From Actinoplanes sichuanensis (GTDB lineage: Bacteria > Actinomycetota > Actinomycetes > Mycobacteriales > Micromonosporaceae), in the NCBI RefSeq assembly GCF_033097365.1, contig NZ_AP028461.1, positions 12,080,029-12,144,028 of the forward strand: a DNA stretch of 64,000 nucleotides. The letters are read 5' to 3'. The notes beneath the pieces were generated by a model that was not told where the DNA came from, searched no databases, and saw nothing but the letters and a program-made list of their open reading frames with translations. Below are positions 25,728 through 34,153 of this stretch, piece after piece. How positions within the stretch are numbered: the stretch's first letter is position 1; each line of letters starts with the position of its first letter. The position numbers and the translations under genes were made by a program.

Positions 25728-26060
25728 TCAGCTGGGATCGGGCGGCCGGGTGGGCCCGAGTAGCGTGGTCACCAGTGCCTCGATGCGGCGTTGCCGCGTC
25801 GGCTGGTGGGCGGCGTCCTCGATCGGCTGCAGGAGCTGGCGGCGCGCGGCGGGGCGGCGGCGGGTGAAGGTGTCGTATTGGGCTGTGGCGTCGAGGGCGG
25901 CCTTGACGTCGGCGGGGATCGGCACATGGTCGGGGTCGGCCGGTCGCAGCCGGCATGCCACGACGTCGCCGGCCCGGGCGCCGAGCCGGCGCTGCAGCGA
26001 GGCGCCGACGTACGTGAAAGCGCGGCGCGACGTCGGCCTTGTTGACTCCGAGGATTGCTT
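25728..26060 (-). pseudogene. YdeI/DUF1905-like gene, C-terminal remnant
   Basis: The minus-strand frame ending at 25728 encodes FTYVGASLQRRLGARAGDVV, then DHVPIPADVKAALD and a helical tail with RQRRIEALV. This is the pattern of the DUF1905/YdeI (bacteriocin-protection-like) family: a barrel end, the PADV.AAL hinge and the C-terminal helices. The first half of the family domain is missing, and upstream sequence in the same orientation is out of frame or unrelated. A remnant, not a functional gene. Confidence 0.55.
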
Positions 26061-26151
26061 CCACCGTGTCGAGGTGGCCTTCGACGCGCCGGGGTGGCCG
26101 CCGCGATGACCGCTTCTTGGAGCAGGTCGTCGAGGTACAGAACGGTGTAGG

Positions 26152-26385
26152 TTGGGCATCGACGTGCAGGTCGTCAAACGCACCGACACCCAGCCCGGGT
26201 TCGTGCCGGTCAAGAATCGATGGATCGTCGAGCAGGTCTACGGCACCCTGATGCTGCACCGCCGCCTGGCCCGCGAATACGAGAGCCGCCCTGAATCATC
26301 GGTATCGCGAACTCTGTGGGCGTCGATGGCCGGCATGGTCCGCCGCCTGACCGGCACCAGCACCCCGACCTGGCGACACGGATAG
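26152..26385 (+). pseudogene. IS5-family transposase, C-terminal fragment
   Basis: About 77 codons. GFVPVKNRWIVEQVYGTLM followed by HRRLAREYE matches the conserved end of IS5-group DDE transposases, where RWxVERTFGWL and HRRLxxDYE contain the catalytic Glu. Only this last part remains; the DDE N-terminal two-thirds are absent. The fragment is adjacent to the next IS-associated ORF and marks a degraded insertion sequence. Confidence 0.75.
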
Positions 26386-26397
26386 GCAGGCCCGCCA

Positions 26398-26806
26398 GTG
26401 CACCTCGACACGATCCTCACCCTCATCGGCGAACGCGAGACCACCGCGACCGCCACCGCCGGGCGGGCTGCGCGAGCAGATCACCCTGCTCTCGGCCGAA
26501 CTCGGCCGCATCGACCGTGAACTGGCCGACCTCGCGACTACCCGCAGCATGCTGCAACATCTCGCCGCGACCGGGTTCACCGCCGACGACCCGACCATCG
26601 TCAGTTCCGCCTACCAGCAGATCCTCGCCGTCCTCACCACCGCGACCGCCGGCATACGGGCCAAGGACGTCTGCCTCGCCCTCGACATCGAGCCCCTACC
26701 GAAACACGTCGAAGGTACCCGAGCAAGGCTGAAATGCCTGGTCAACCGCGAGGTCGTCACCGAAGAACAGCCCGGCATCTTCGCCCTGATCCAGAAACGG
26801 ACCTAA
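26398..26806 (+). pseudogene. IS-associated accessory ORF, frameshifted
   Basis: The frame opening with GTG CAC CTC GAC at 26398 gives VHLDTILTLIGERE and then goes out of frame near 26460. In the +1 frame the protein continues LREQITLLSAELGRIDREL (coiled coil), QQILAVLTTATAGIRAKDVC and a winged-helix-like end finishing at 26806. The combined protein resembles the small partner ORF often seen beside actinobacterial transposases. The frameshift makes it a pseudogene. GC and context match the IS fragment upstream. Confidence 0.55.
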
Positions 26807-26869
26807 CCTCCCGGAACGTCCTCTCACCTCCCCAGCCATTACACCTCGTCAAACAACGCTCAGGGGGCA

Positions 26870-28075
26870 CTACACCGAGGCGGCGGCTGTTGTTCGCGCT
26901 GACGCGAGGTCTGGTACGCCGGTCTTGGCCGCGAAGTCGGCGCGGGCGAGTTGGACTTCGAGGGCGGCCTGGCCGGTACGGCCGCCCGGGCCGTGCTGGC
27001 CGTACTGCAGCACGAGGTGTAGTTGCCGGCGTTGCAGGGTGCGGTAGCGGCGGGCGGCTTTGCGCCCGTAGGTCTTCTTGGCTTCTTTGTGCAGGTGCCG
27101 GCGGTAGCGCAGCGACGCGAGGGCCTTCCGCTCGTCGGCGGTGATCAGTTCCTGGTCGACGTAGGTGTCGGCCAGGCCGGTGAGGTAGCCGGCTTCCTCG
27201 CGGCCGGCGAGGCGCCAGATCAGGTATCCGACCAGCAGCATGGGCAGGCCGTGGGTGAGCGCGTCGAGGTAGGGGTTGCCGGTGCGCAGCAGCGGGCTGT
27301 TCCAGAAGAAGTGCCCGAGCCAGGCCAGGGCGTAGGCGCCGGCGGCGACCGCCAGTCGTTGGGCGAGCGGCTTGTGTTTGTGGACGAGGAACCAGCCGAG
27401 GCCGAACGCGGAGATCGATGTGAGCAGGGCGTGGCTCCACAGCCCGGAGACGATGCCGCGGAACGCCAGCGTCAGTAACACCGGTACGACCTCGTTGGGG
27501 CTGCCGATGCTGATCGCGGTGTTGACCGTGTAGTCGAGGTCCTCGATGACCTGGAAACCGAGGCCGACTACGGCGCCGATGGCGACCACCGACAGGATGG
27601 TGCGGAACTGGGTGCGGGCGATGAGCACCAGCAGGATGACGCCGAGGTACTTGAGGAGTTCCTCGGTGGTCGGCCCGGCGATGGCAGGGGCCCAGTCCTG
27701 CGATCCGGTGGTCTTGGCGACGATCGAGTTGATCGCGCCGTTGGCCGGGATCGCCAGGTAGAGCGCGCCGAGGCCGCCCCAGGCGAAGGCCAGCACGTAG
27801 CCCAGCGGCGGGTGCTGCTGGAACAGGTCCAGGCTGTGGAAGAACAGCAACGGGATGGCGGTGTAGGCGGCCCACACCACGATGCCGAGGATGGTGGCGG
27901 TCGGGACGACGCGGGAGCCCTGGTAGAACATCGAGATGACGGAGAACGCGCCGTTGGCGAGCAGGAAGATCAGCATCCAGAACGCGAACCGGCGCGGCTG
28001 CCAGAAACCGTCGACACCGATCGGGCCCCGGACGACCGGGGCTACCCCGACGGCGGTGGGCTGGGGTGCGGTCAC
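26870..28075 (-). CDS. PrsW-family intramembrane metalloprotease-like protein
   Basis: 401 aa, with at least seven hydrophobic segments in the first 300 residues. The PrsW catalytic pattern is present: GPTTEELLKYLG (EE...K, about 138-149), a GLGFQVIED segment and SHALLTSISAFGLG. The last 100 residues are a basic cytoplasmic tail with YGRKAARRYRTLQRR. PrsW proteins cleave membrane-anchored substrates such as anti-sigma factors. The start overlaps the stop of the upstream single-pass membrane protein by 4 nt, suggesting that protein as a partner or substrate. Confidence 0.85.
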   Translation of the reverse strand: MTAPQPTAVGVAPVVRGPIGVDGFWQPRRFAFWMLIFLLANGAFSVISMFYQGSRVVPTATILGIVVWAAYTAIPLLFFHSLDLFQQHPPLGYVLAFAWGGLGALYLAIPANGAINSIVAKTTGSQDWAPAIAGPTTEELLKYLGVILLVLIARTQFRTILSVVAIGAVVGLGFQVIEDLDYTVNTAISIGSPNEVVPVLLTLAFRGIVSGLWSHALLTSISAFGLGWFLVHKHKPLAQRLAVAAGAYALAWLGHFFWNSPLLRTGNPYLDALTHGLPMLLVGYLIWRLAGREEAGYLTGLADTYVDQELITADERKALASLRYRRHLHKEAKKTYGRKAARRYRTLQRRQLHLVLQYGQHGPGGRTGQAALEVQLARADFAAKTGVPDLASARTTAAASV

Positions 28076-28680
28076 GGCTGGGCCTCCACTCGTACGCTGT
28101 CGACCATCGCCTGCATGCGCGGCAGCGACTGCCGGAACACCTCGCTCGGCGCGGCCCCGAGGATCACGACCGACCGGTCGGAGCTCTCGTCCACCGACAC
28201 CCAGGTGCGGATCTGGTTGCCGTTGTCGAGCAGCTGGGTGAAGACGGTCCCGGACAGTCCCGGGGCGGTGAAGGTGGCGTCGTCACCGATCGTCCGGGCG
28301 TCGGCTAATGCTTCGTACTCTTTCTTCTGCCGCTCGACCAGCTGGGCGAGGGTGCCGTTCCAATCGTTCGCGGTGATCCGGAACGTGCCGGACGAGCCGA
28401 CCAGCTGCACCGACGGCAGTGCCGGGTCGGTGCTGGAATTGGTCGGGTCCAGCACGTAGCCGTCGCGCGGGACGAAGGTCAGCGCCGTGCCGACGGCCAG
28501 GGGTTTGCCGGCCGGGACCGGTTCGTACTCGGTCGGCGTGCGGTCGTCGATGACGATCACGATGCCGAGATAGACCAGGATGACCGCCAGGACGGCGAGC
28601 GCGCCGGGCCAGGTCCGGTACGGCTCCCGTCGTGGCAGCTCCGGTGGTGCGATGGATTGTTCGTGAGGTCTGGTAGACAC
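28072..28680 (-). CDS. Single-pass membrane protein with extracytoplasmic domain
   Basis: 202 aa from GTG 28680, preferred over an upstream in-frame ATG because AGGAG lies about 8 nt before it. A proline-rich cytoplasmic start of about 25 residues is followed by one hydrophobic segment (WPGALAVLAVILVYLGIVIVI) and an outside domain of about 150 residues without cysteines. No family recognised. It is cotranscribed with the PrsW-like protease (ATGA overlap), so it may be its substrate or regulator. Confidence 0.75.
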   Translation of the reverse strand: MSTRPHEQSIAPPELPRREPYRTWPGALAVLAVILVYLGIVIVIDDRTPTEYEPVPAGKPLAVGTALTFVPRDGYVLDPTNSSTDPALPSVQLVGSSGTFRITANDWNGTLAQLVERQKKEYEALADARTIGDDATFTAPGLSGTVFTQLLDNGNQIRTWVSVDESSDRSVVILGAAPSEVFRQSLPRMQAMVDSVRVEAQP

Positions 28681-29022
28681 CCGCTGCTCTCCTAATCTCC
28701 CGCCGACACCCATCGTGGTGATCGAAGGTTTCCACCGTCAATACTTCCCGTGACATCGGGATCACCCGCGCGTGATCAACCAGACAGATCAACGCAATGA
28801 CTACGGTGGGCGTCTGCCGCGCTGCTACCCTGCCGAGCCTCATGATCAGCCGGACTGGCCGCGGCTCAGGCCTCGGGGGGATCGGAACCGGATTGAACGG
28901 TAAGGCGGCTCGATGGACTGCCTGGCGGGCGTATTCGTAAGGGGTTCCCTCAACGGACACCTCGCCGTCCGCTCGGCGATCGGCGCCGACCAGCGTGCGA
29001 CACGTCTCACATAGGGTGTCCG
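28681..29022. promoter_or_regulatory. Intergenic region upstream of the PrsW operon
   Basis: About 340 nt with no supportable gene; open frames here lack start signals and protein character. It must hold the promoter for the minus-strand membrane-protein/PrsW operon. I see no clear operator or RNA structure. Confidence 0.4.
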
Positions 29023-29292
29023 ATGATCTGTCCGTTGAATGGGGCTATCCGTTACGCTTCGGCCGTGCTGCGGATGCGCACCCGCGAGGGCATGGCGATC
29101 GCCAAGGTCAAAGGCCGGCTCAAGGGCCGGGCGCCGAAGCTGTCGAAAACCCGGCAGGCGCACCTGTTGAAGCTGCACGCCGCCGGCGAACACACCGTGG
29201 TCGAGCTGGCCGAACTGTTCGAGGTGTCCCGGCCGACGGTGTACCGGGTACTCGAACGTGCTCAGGCGGCGAGCGCGAGCAACGCCGCGTGA
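29023..29292 (+). pseudogene. Serine recombinase (resolvase), C-terminal HTH fragment
   Basis: From about base 29068 the frame encodes RMRTREGMAIAKVKGRLKGR, then KLSKTRQAHLLKLHAAGEHT and LFEVSRPTVYRVLERA. This is the end of the E-helix and the C-terminal HTH of Tn3-type resolvases. The catalytic N-terminal domain with its serine is missing. The fragment overlaps the start of the STAS gene by 4 nt (GTGA), so it may now act only as the leader or ribosome-delivery ORF for that gene. Confidence 0.75.
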
Positions 29293-29615
29293 ACGGCCTG
29301 CAGATCACCACCCGGCCCGAGGGGGCCGGCATCGTGCGGGTCAGCATCGCCGGTGAGATCGACATGGCCACCGCCCCACAGGTCACCGACGCGGCCCGCG
29401 ACGCGGTCACGTCCGGGGCCCGCGAGGTGCGCCTAGATCTGGCCGAGGTGACGTTCCTGGACTCCACCGGCATCCGGACACTGCTGTTCGCTCAACGCGA
29501 CGCCGCCGAGCAGGGCGTCTTGCTGCGCGTCGTCGATGCCCACCACAGGGTCCTCCGCGTCCTGGAAATTACCGGCGCACTCGAGACACTGCGCGATGGG
29601 GCCACGCTTCAGTAA
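29289..29615 (+). CDS. STAS-domain anti-sigma factor antagonist
   Basis: 108 aa from GTG 29289. A complete STAS domain: GEIDMATAPQVTDA near residues 19-32, LDLAEVTFLDSTGIRTLL with the phosphorylatable Ser in FLDSTG, and the final LEITGALE. It would bind an RsbW-type kinase when unphosphorylated and so release a sigma factor. An RsbW-like gene lies convergently 34 nt downstream, a natural partner. The GTG overlaps the stop of the resolvase remnant. Confidence 0.88.
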   Translation: MNGLQITTRPEGAGIVRVSIAGEIDMATAPQVTDAARDAVTSGAREVRLDLAEVTFLDSTGIRTLLFAQRDAAEQGVLLRVVDAHHRVLRVLEITGALETLRDGATLQ

Positions 29616-29648
29616 CGCCCTGATGCTCTGCCACCGTTCGGGCCGGGA

Positions 29649-30086
29649 CTACAAGCGGCCTGCCAGGGCAATCGTGGCCCACACGTGTTTGCTCGCGCCG
29701 ATCACACACCAGCCCATGTCCGAGGCCAGCTCCAGCACCAGCCGCAGCCCAAAACCGCCGCGATCCATCGGACGGTCCCGCACATACTCCGGCCCCGCCG
29801 TCAGCTCATGATCGACGACGTCGACGACGAGGCAGCCATCGCCGCGGCCCACCCGCACCGACCGGGCCGGCAGACCGTGCTGCAGCGCATTCGACATCAG
29901 CTCCGTAGCCACGATCACGACCGCCTGCAGCACCTCATCATCAGCAGTAATTGACAGGGCAGGCTGGCCGGTAAGGACCTCCAGCAGCGAGGCACGCACC
30001 ATCCGCATCTGCCCCGGGTCGTCGATCACCCACAGCCGGATCTGCTCATTCACCGGAGGCGGACGGATCGCACTGGTCAAGGCCAT
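29649..30086 (-). CDS. RsbW-like ATP-binding anti-sigma regulatory protein
   Basis: 145 aa from ATG 30086; a GTG at 30104 would add six residues. HATPase_c fold: VIVATELMSNALQHG (N box), VVDVVDHE (G1-like, altered) and RGGFGLRLVLELASDMGW (G2). Such small kinases phosphorylate STAS antagonists or bind sigma factors in general-stress or development signalling. The adjacent convergent STAS protein is the likely partner. No membrane or sensor domain is attached. Confidence 0.83.
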   Translation of the reverse strand: MALTSAIRPPPVNEQIRLWVIDDPGQMRMVRASLLEVLTGQPALSITADDEVLQAVVIVATELMSNALQHGLPARSVRVGRGDGCLVVDVVDHELTAGPEYVRDRPMDRGGFGLRLVLELASDMGWCVIGASKHVWATIALAGRL

Positions 30087-30277
30087 GCCCCCGCATGCCC
30101 CCACCCGAGATAACTATGCGAAGAGCGATCATATTCGCCCTATTTCTGGTGTATATCTACTGCTGCCACGCAAACGAGAGATTCGCTGACATCGATATGA
30201 CAGATCAACGCTGCCAGCGAGGCGAGACCTCCCAGGCTGGGCTGAGGGTCGGCGTGCAGTGTGGGTGGCGGTGTCGG

Positions 30278-31355
30278 TCAGTGGCGGGTGGTGAGGGCGA
30301 TGCCGTGGTGGTGGTTGAGGGCGCCGGGTGTGGTGAAGGCGATCCAGCCGCCGCGGGTGAGGACGAGTTCGATGAGTTCGTCGACGGCGTCGTCGATGAC
30401 GTTGGGGTGGGCGGTGTCGTGGGCGGGGGTGAGGGTGTCGCCGTCGTCGGACAGCCGTGCGGGGTAGTAGAGGGATTCGTCGACGGCGAGGACTTCGGGT
30501 CGTTGGGTACGGGCGGCGAGCCAGGCGGCGGGCATGCCGGAGGCGACGCGTCCGGCGCTGACGCGCTGGTCAATAAGGGTTAGGGCTTCGGTTTGGCGGC
30601 GGTGCAGGTAGGCGTCGAGGACGGCGCGGATGCGGGTGGTCAGCACGCCGCGGCCGGCGTGGGTGAGGTTGCCGTTGACCGTGCCGGCGAGGCGGGCGCA
30701 GTTGGTGGAGATGCGCCGGAACGCGGCGGTGGCGTGGTCGCTGCCGACCAGGACCAGGGGTGCGGGGTGCAGGCGTAGGTAGGTGCCGAGGGCGGCGTCG
30801 ACGTTGCGGGCGGGTTTGTCGGCGCGGCCGCGGCTGCGGCTGCGGTTGTCGTTACGGGTGGCGGTGAGTGGGAATGCGCTGGTGAGGGCGGGGACGAGGG
30901 TGTCGCCGGCGGCGTCGAACAGGCGGGCTTGGCCGGCGTTGGGGGTGAGGACGAGGTGTCGGGGTGTGCGGTGCAGGGCGCGGACGAGGTCGCGGGTGGC
31001 GAAGGTGGGGTCGACGACGGCGCGGTCGCGGACCGTGATGGGCAGCCGGATCAGGGCGTCGGTGCTCGCGCTGGCGTAGAGGGCGATCGCTTGGGTGGCG
31101 GGGCCTTGGCGGGCCTGTTCAAGCAGGGCGTGCAGGCGGCGCACGGCGGGGGGCTGCGGCGGCGGGTTGCAGTTCGGCGCGGACCCGGTCGATTGCCTGG
31201 GTGGCCAGGGCGTCCAGGCGCAGCGTGTCGGCGTGGCCGAGTTGTGCTGCCGGGGTGGTGCTGAGCAGCAGGCTGATGGCTGGGTACTCGTGGACCTGTT
31301 GCAGGGCGCTGACCTGGGCGGCGGCAGGGAACGTCGCGGTGACGGTCGTAGACAT
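30278..31355 (-). pseudogene. baeRF-family (eRF1-like) protein with apparent frameshift
   Basis: ATG 31355 follows a good GGAGG and opens a protein MSTTVTATFPAAAQVSALQQ that stops at 31119. The conserved remainder (VRRLHALLEQARQGPATQ ... PRHLVLTPNAG ... LVLVGSDHATAAFRRI) lies in the next frame from about 31144 to 30278. The two halves join if one base is removed from a run of six G (31148-31153, plus strand), giving about 358 residues, the normal size of bacterial archaeo-eukaryotic release-factor homologues. It could be a true mutation, phase variation, or a sequencing error. The family is linked to ribosome or stress functions; exact role unknown. Confidence 0.65.
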
Positions 31356-31389
31356 CGGTCCTCCAGAGGTTGCGGCGGGACGGGCCGGG

Positions 31390-31884
31390 TTAGAAGGTGG
31401 CGTGCCGGTCGGTGGCCGTGTTCGCCGGTGCGCCCGGGTGGCGTTCGGCGGGGTGCAGCAGGCCGGTGGGGTCACTCAGGGGCAGGGCGGTGACGACGGC
31501 GACGGCGCCGTACCGGTTGACGAGCTGCTGCAGTGCGGTGATCGGCACGGCGCGCAACGCGTCGGTTCCGGCGGGCAGCAGCAGGGTGGAGCGCATCCAG
31601 GCGACGCCGGCGGTGTGCAGAATTGGAGTGACGCGGCCGACGATGGCGATGCTGTCGGCGTGCAGGCGCTGGTTGCGGGCGTGGCATAGCAGCGCGTTGA
31701 GACTGAACCCGGTGTTGTGGACGGCGGCTGCGGCGATCAGCAGGGTGCCGCTGCGGGCGGCGAGGTCGGCGGCGTGGGCGGCCACGGCCATGTCGGTGGG
31801 GCCGTCGGTGAGCACGGCCACGACCGGTCCGGAGCCGGGTGTGCGGCCGGTGACGCGGCTGATGTACGGGCGGGTGATGGTCAT
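31390..31884 (-). CDS. Universal-stress-protein-like protein
   Basis: 164 aa from ATG 31884 with AAAGGACG upstream. Rossmann-like alternation: VVAVLTDGPTDMAVAAHAAD at the N-terminus, then SIAIVGRV, TLLLPAG and AVAVVTALP. The GxxGxxxxGS(S/T) ATP site of USPs is not seen. The USP assignment rests on fold pattern and context: it is flanked by a YflT-like protein and baeRF in a co-directional stress operon, with gaps of 52 and 34 nt. Confidence 0.6.
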   Translation of the reverse strand: MTITRPYISRVTGRTPGSGPVVAVLTDGPTDMAVAAHAADLAARSGTLLIAAAAVHNTGFSLNALLCHARNQRLHADSIAIVGRVTPILHTAGVAWMRSTLLLPAGTDALRAVPITALQQLVNRYGAVAVVTALPLSDPTGLLHPAERHPGAPANTATDRHATF

Positions 31885-31936
31885 GACGGGCACGTCCTTT
31901 CGCGGTCGTAGCGGTGCTCGGGCAGGCCGCCGGGTG

Positions 31937-32443
31937 TCAGCGGGGGTACCAGGTGTACTGCATAACCTCGACGTGCTGGGTGAGCAGCCGGTTCGCGTCG
32001 TCGGCGTGGTCGGTGGCGACGGTGAGGTGGTAGCGGGCGGCGGCGAGCCGACGGTAGGAGGCGAAGTCTCGCCGGCCGCGGGTGGCGGCGTGAGCGACCG
32101 CGGCCATGACCGCGCCCCACACCGCGCCGCCCAAGACGGCCACCGCCACCACGTCCGGCCAGGCGGCCGTGATGAACAGGGCCAGCACGGCGCCGGCGAG
32201 CAGACCGATCCACGCACCCCCGCCTGCGCCGACGAGCGCGGCGCGGGCGACGGTCAGCCGGCCGGTGACGGTCTCGACCAGGCGCAGGTCGACGCCGACG
32301 AGGGTGGCGTGCTGCACCGGGAAGCCATGGTCGGACAGGTAGTCCACGGCGTGCTGCGCGGCGGCGTAGGTCGGGTAGTCGCCGACGACGGTGGCCGTCG
32401 TGGTGGGCAGCTCGGCGGGTAGGGGCACCTGAGTCGTCGTCAT
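31937..32443 (-). CDS. General-stress-protein (YflT/17M-like) membrane protein
   Basis: 168 aa. The N-terminal domain has the 17M/YflT pattern VVGDYPTYAAAQHAVDYLSD (about 21-40) and LVGVDLRLVETVTG. Two hydrophobic segments follow (GAWIGLLAGAVLALFITAAW and VVAVAVLGGAVWGAVMAAVA) joined by a tight turn, then a short soluble end. Similar proteins belong to general-stress regulons in Gram-positive bacteria. The gene lies 68 nt downstream of terC on the same strand. Confidence 0.75.
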   Translation of the reverse strand: MTTTQVPLPAELPTTTATVVGDYPTYAAAQHAVDYLSDHGFPVQHATLVGVDLRLVETVTGRLTVARAALVGAGGGAWIGLLAGAVLALFITAAWPDVVAVAVLGGAVWGAVMAAVAHAATRGRRDFASYRRLAAARYHLTVATDHADDANRLLTQHVEVMQYTWYPR

Positions 32444-32511
32444 CACCGTGCTCCTTGTCGAAGGGCTCGTATGCGGCGGGGCAGGCCGGGGGCCGGCGGT
32501 GGCGGGCTGGG

Positions 32512-33495
32512 TCAGCGGGCTGTGGTGGTGGAGGGATCGGCCGGCGTGCCGTCTTCGGGGACATCGTCGGCACCGGTCGTGATGCCGCGGGTGCTGCGCA
32601 GGCTCCAGAGGATCGACACGGTAATGGTGACGACGATGACGCCCAGGGTGACCGGGATCGGGAGTTTGCCGACCGGGGTCTCGGACAGGATCAGCTTGAC
32701 GCCGGCGAAGGCGAGCAGCACGGCGAGGCCGTAGTGCAGGTGCACGAAGCGGCGCAGGAGTCCGGCGAGGCAGAAGTAGAGGCTGCGCAGGCCGAGGATG
32801 GCGAACGCGTTGGCGGTCCAGACGATGAAGGTGCTGGTGGTGATCGCGAGGATGGCGGCGACGCTGTCGATGGCGAAGATCAGGTCGGTGGCCTCGACCG
32901 CGATCAGCACGACGAACAGCAGCGTGGCGACGCGTTTGCCGTTGATGCGGGTGAAGAATTTGTCGCCGTGGTAGTTCGCGTCGGTCGGGATGATCTTGCG
33001 GACCAGGCGTACGACCGGATTGCGGTCCGGTGGGGTCTGGTCGCCGTGGCGGAAGGCCATCTTGTAGCCGGTGTAGATGAGGAAGGTGCCGAACACGTAG
33101 GCGGTCCAGAAGAAGGTTTCCAGCAGTTCGGCGCCGACGAAGATGAAGATGAAGCGGAAGGCCAGGGCGCCGATGACGCCCCAGAACAGCACCTTGTGCT
33201 GGAGGGCGGCGGGGACGGCGAAGTAGGTGAAGATCAGCGCGAAGACGAAGACGTTGTCGATCGAGAGTGCTTTCTCGATGAGGTAGCCGGCGTAGTAGGT
33301 GCCGGCGACGTCGCCGCCCTGCCAGGCCCAGAGGATGACGCCGAAGAGCAGGCCGGCGGCGATCCAGATCCCGGACCAGACGGCGGCCTCACGGAAGCCG
33401 ATGACGTGATTGTCGCGGTGCAGGAACAGGTCGACGGCGAGCATCGCCGCGATGGCCAGCATGAGCACGGCCCAGATCCACCAGGACACGGACAT
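32512..33495 (-). CDS. TerC-family integral membrane protein (metal exporter type)
   Basis: 327 aa from ATG 33495. About eight to nine transmembrane segments, with the TerC hallmarks LIEKALSIDNVFVFALIF (about 86-103) and EATDLIFAIDSVAAILAI, each carrying acidic residues in the membrane, plus FLIYTGYKMAF between. TerC/Alx/YceF/YkoY proteins export manganese or load it onto secreted proteins. It is the first gene of a minus-strand operon and sits directly behind a manganese-riboswitch-like leader, which supports a role in Mn handling. Confidence 0.93.
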   Translation of the reverse strand: MSVSWWIWAVLMLAIAAMLAVDLFLHRDNHVIGFREAAVWSGIWIAAGLLFGVILWAWQGGDVAGTYYAGYLIEKALSIDNVFVFALIFTYFAVPAALQHKVLFWGVIGALAFRFIFIFVGAELLETFFWTAYVFGTFLIYTGYKMAFRHGDQTPPDRNPVVRLVRKIIPTDANYHGDKFFTRINGKRVATLLFVVLIAVEATDLIFAIDSVAAILAITTSTFIVWTANAFAILGLRSLYFCLAGLLRRFVHLHYGLAVLLAFAGVKLILSETPVGKLPIPVTLGVIVVTITVSILWSLRSTRGITTGADDVPEDGTPADPSTTTAR

Positions 33496-33501
33496 GGTGA
33501 T

Positions 33502-33577
33502 GGGGAGACCTTTCGTCCCGGCCGAACCTCCTGGGGCGGAGAGGGAGGGTTCGGCGCTGTTGGACGAAGGTCTCCCC
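33502..33577 (-). promoter_or_regulatory. Expression-platform hairpin covering the terC ribosome site
   Basis: On the minus strand GGGGAGACCTTCGTCC (33577 to 33562) can pair with GGACGAAAGGTCTCCCC (33518 to 33502), 16 bp with one bulged A. An inner stem GCCGAACC/GGTTCGGC stacks inside. The second arm contains the only plausible ribosome site (GAAAGG, 13 nt before ATG). The first arm is also the 3' strand of riboswitch helix P1, so aptamer folding and ribosome-site sequestration are mutually exclusive. Confidence 0.7.
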
Positions 33578-33674
33578 GGGACCACCATGGCGGCGGTGGC
33601 TGCGACGCCGGGATCCGGATTGCCGGATCCGTATTGACGACGTCGCGTGGATCGTCGGGTACTCCCCCTCGAAC
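33562..33674 (-). ncRNA. yybP-ykoY-type manganese riboswitch upstream of terC
   Basis: Read on the minus strand from 33674, the leader contains the conserved elements in order. P1 5' strand CGAGGG opens directly into GGGGGAGTACCC (cf. GGGGAGUA). A stem CGACGTCGC/GCGACGCCG follows with the conserved GTCGTCAATACGG, then the hairpin GGATCCGG-CAAT-CCGGATCC and the stem GCCACC/GGTGGT. The final GGGGAGACCTTCG provides the P1 3' strand (CCTTCG). Position directly upstream of terC, a classic target of this class, supports the call. Predicted to switch expression ON with Mn2+. Confidence 0.82.
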
Positions 33675-33802
33675 TACGTACCATTATTCACGAAGCACAG
33701 TTCGTGGGTCAACGCTTCGAGTGGGAAACACGATGTGTGTTTCCTGTGTCGGGGTGCGTACATTGAGAAAGTGCTGAAGGTTCGAGAACGGACGGAGACC
33801 AT

Positions 33803-34153
33803 GTGGAGGCGCCAGCCACGACTGGAGAGGCGTACCCGGCGAGGGATCGGACGTTTCTGACCAATCACGCTCATGTGTTGCTGGCCATCGCCAGGGATCC
33901 GAACGTACGGCTGCGTGACGTGGCGCAGACCGTGGGGATCACCGAACGTGCCGCGCAGGCTATCGTGGCCGACCTGGAGGCCGGCGGTTACCTGCGGCGT
34001 GACCGCGTCGGGCGCCGCAACCAGTACACGGTGAATCCGGCCGGCCGGTTCCGGCATCCCGCGGAGGCTGATCACAGCATCGGCGATCTACTCGATCTCT
34101 TCACCGGCGCGCCGCGGGCACCTGTCGATGCCTCGGGGACAGGCGGGGCATGA
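33803..34153 (+). CDS. MarR-like winged-helix regulator
   Basis: 116 aa from GTG 33803 with GGAGA upstream; an overlapping ATG at 33801 is in another frame. LLAIARDPNVRLRDVAQTVG, then TERAAQAIVADLEAGGYLRR and VGRRNQYTVNP (wing) form a winged helix of about 60 residues; the rest is short. It reads as a one-domain DNA-binding repressor. It is divergent from the riboswitch/terC operon, with about 130 nt between, and could control it or itself. Confidence 0.8.
   Translation: MEAPATTGEAYPARDRTFLTNHAHVLLAIARDPNVRLRDVAQTVGITERAAQAIVADLEAGGYLRRDRVGRRNQYTVNPAGRFRHPAEADHSIGDLLDLFTGAPRAPVDASGTGGA

Noticed and set aside
30116..30583. ORF starting with a signal-peptide-like hydrophobic stretch (MRRAIIFALFLVYIYCC)
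   Set aside because: After about 50 codons it runs antisense through the baeRF gene and becomes Gly/Val low-complexity; no ribosome site. The AT-richer start is more likely promoter DNA.
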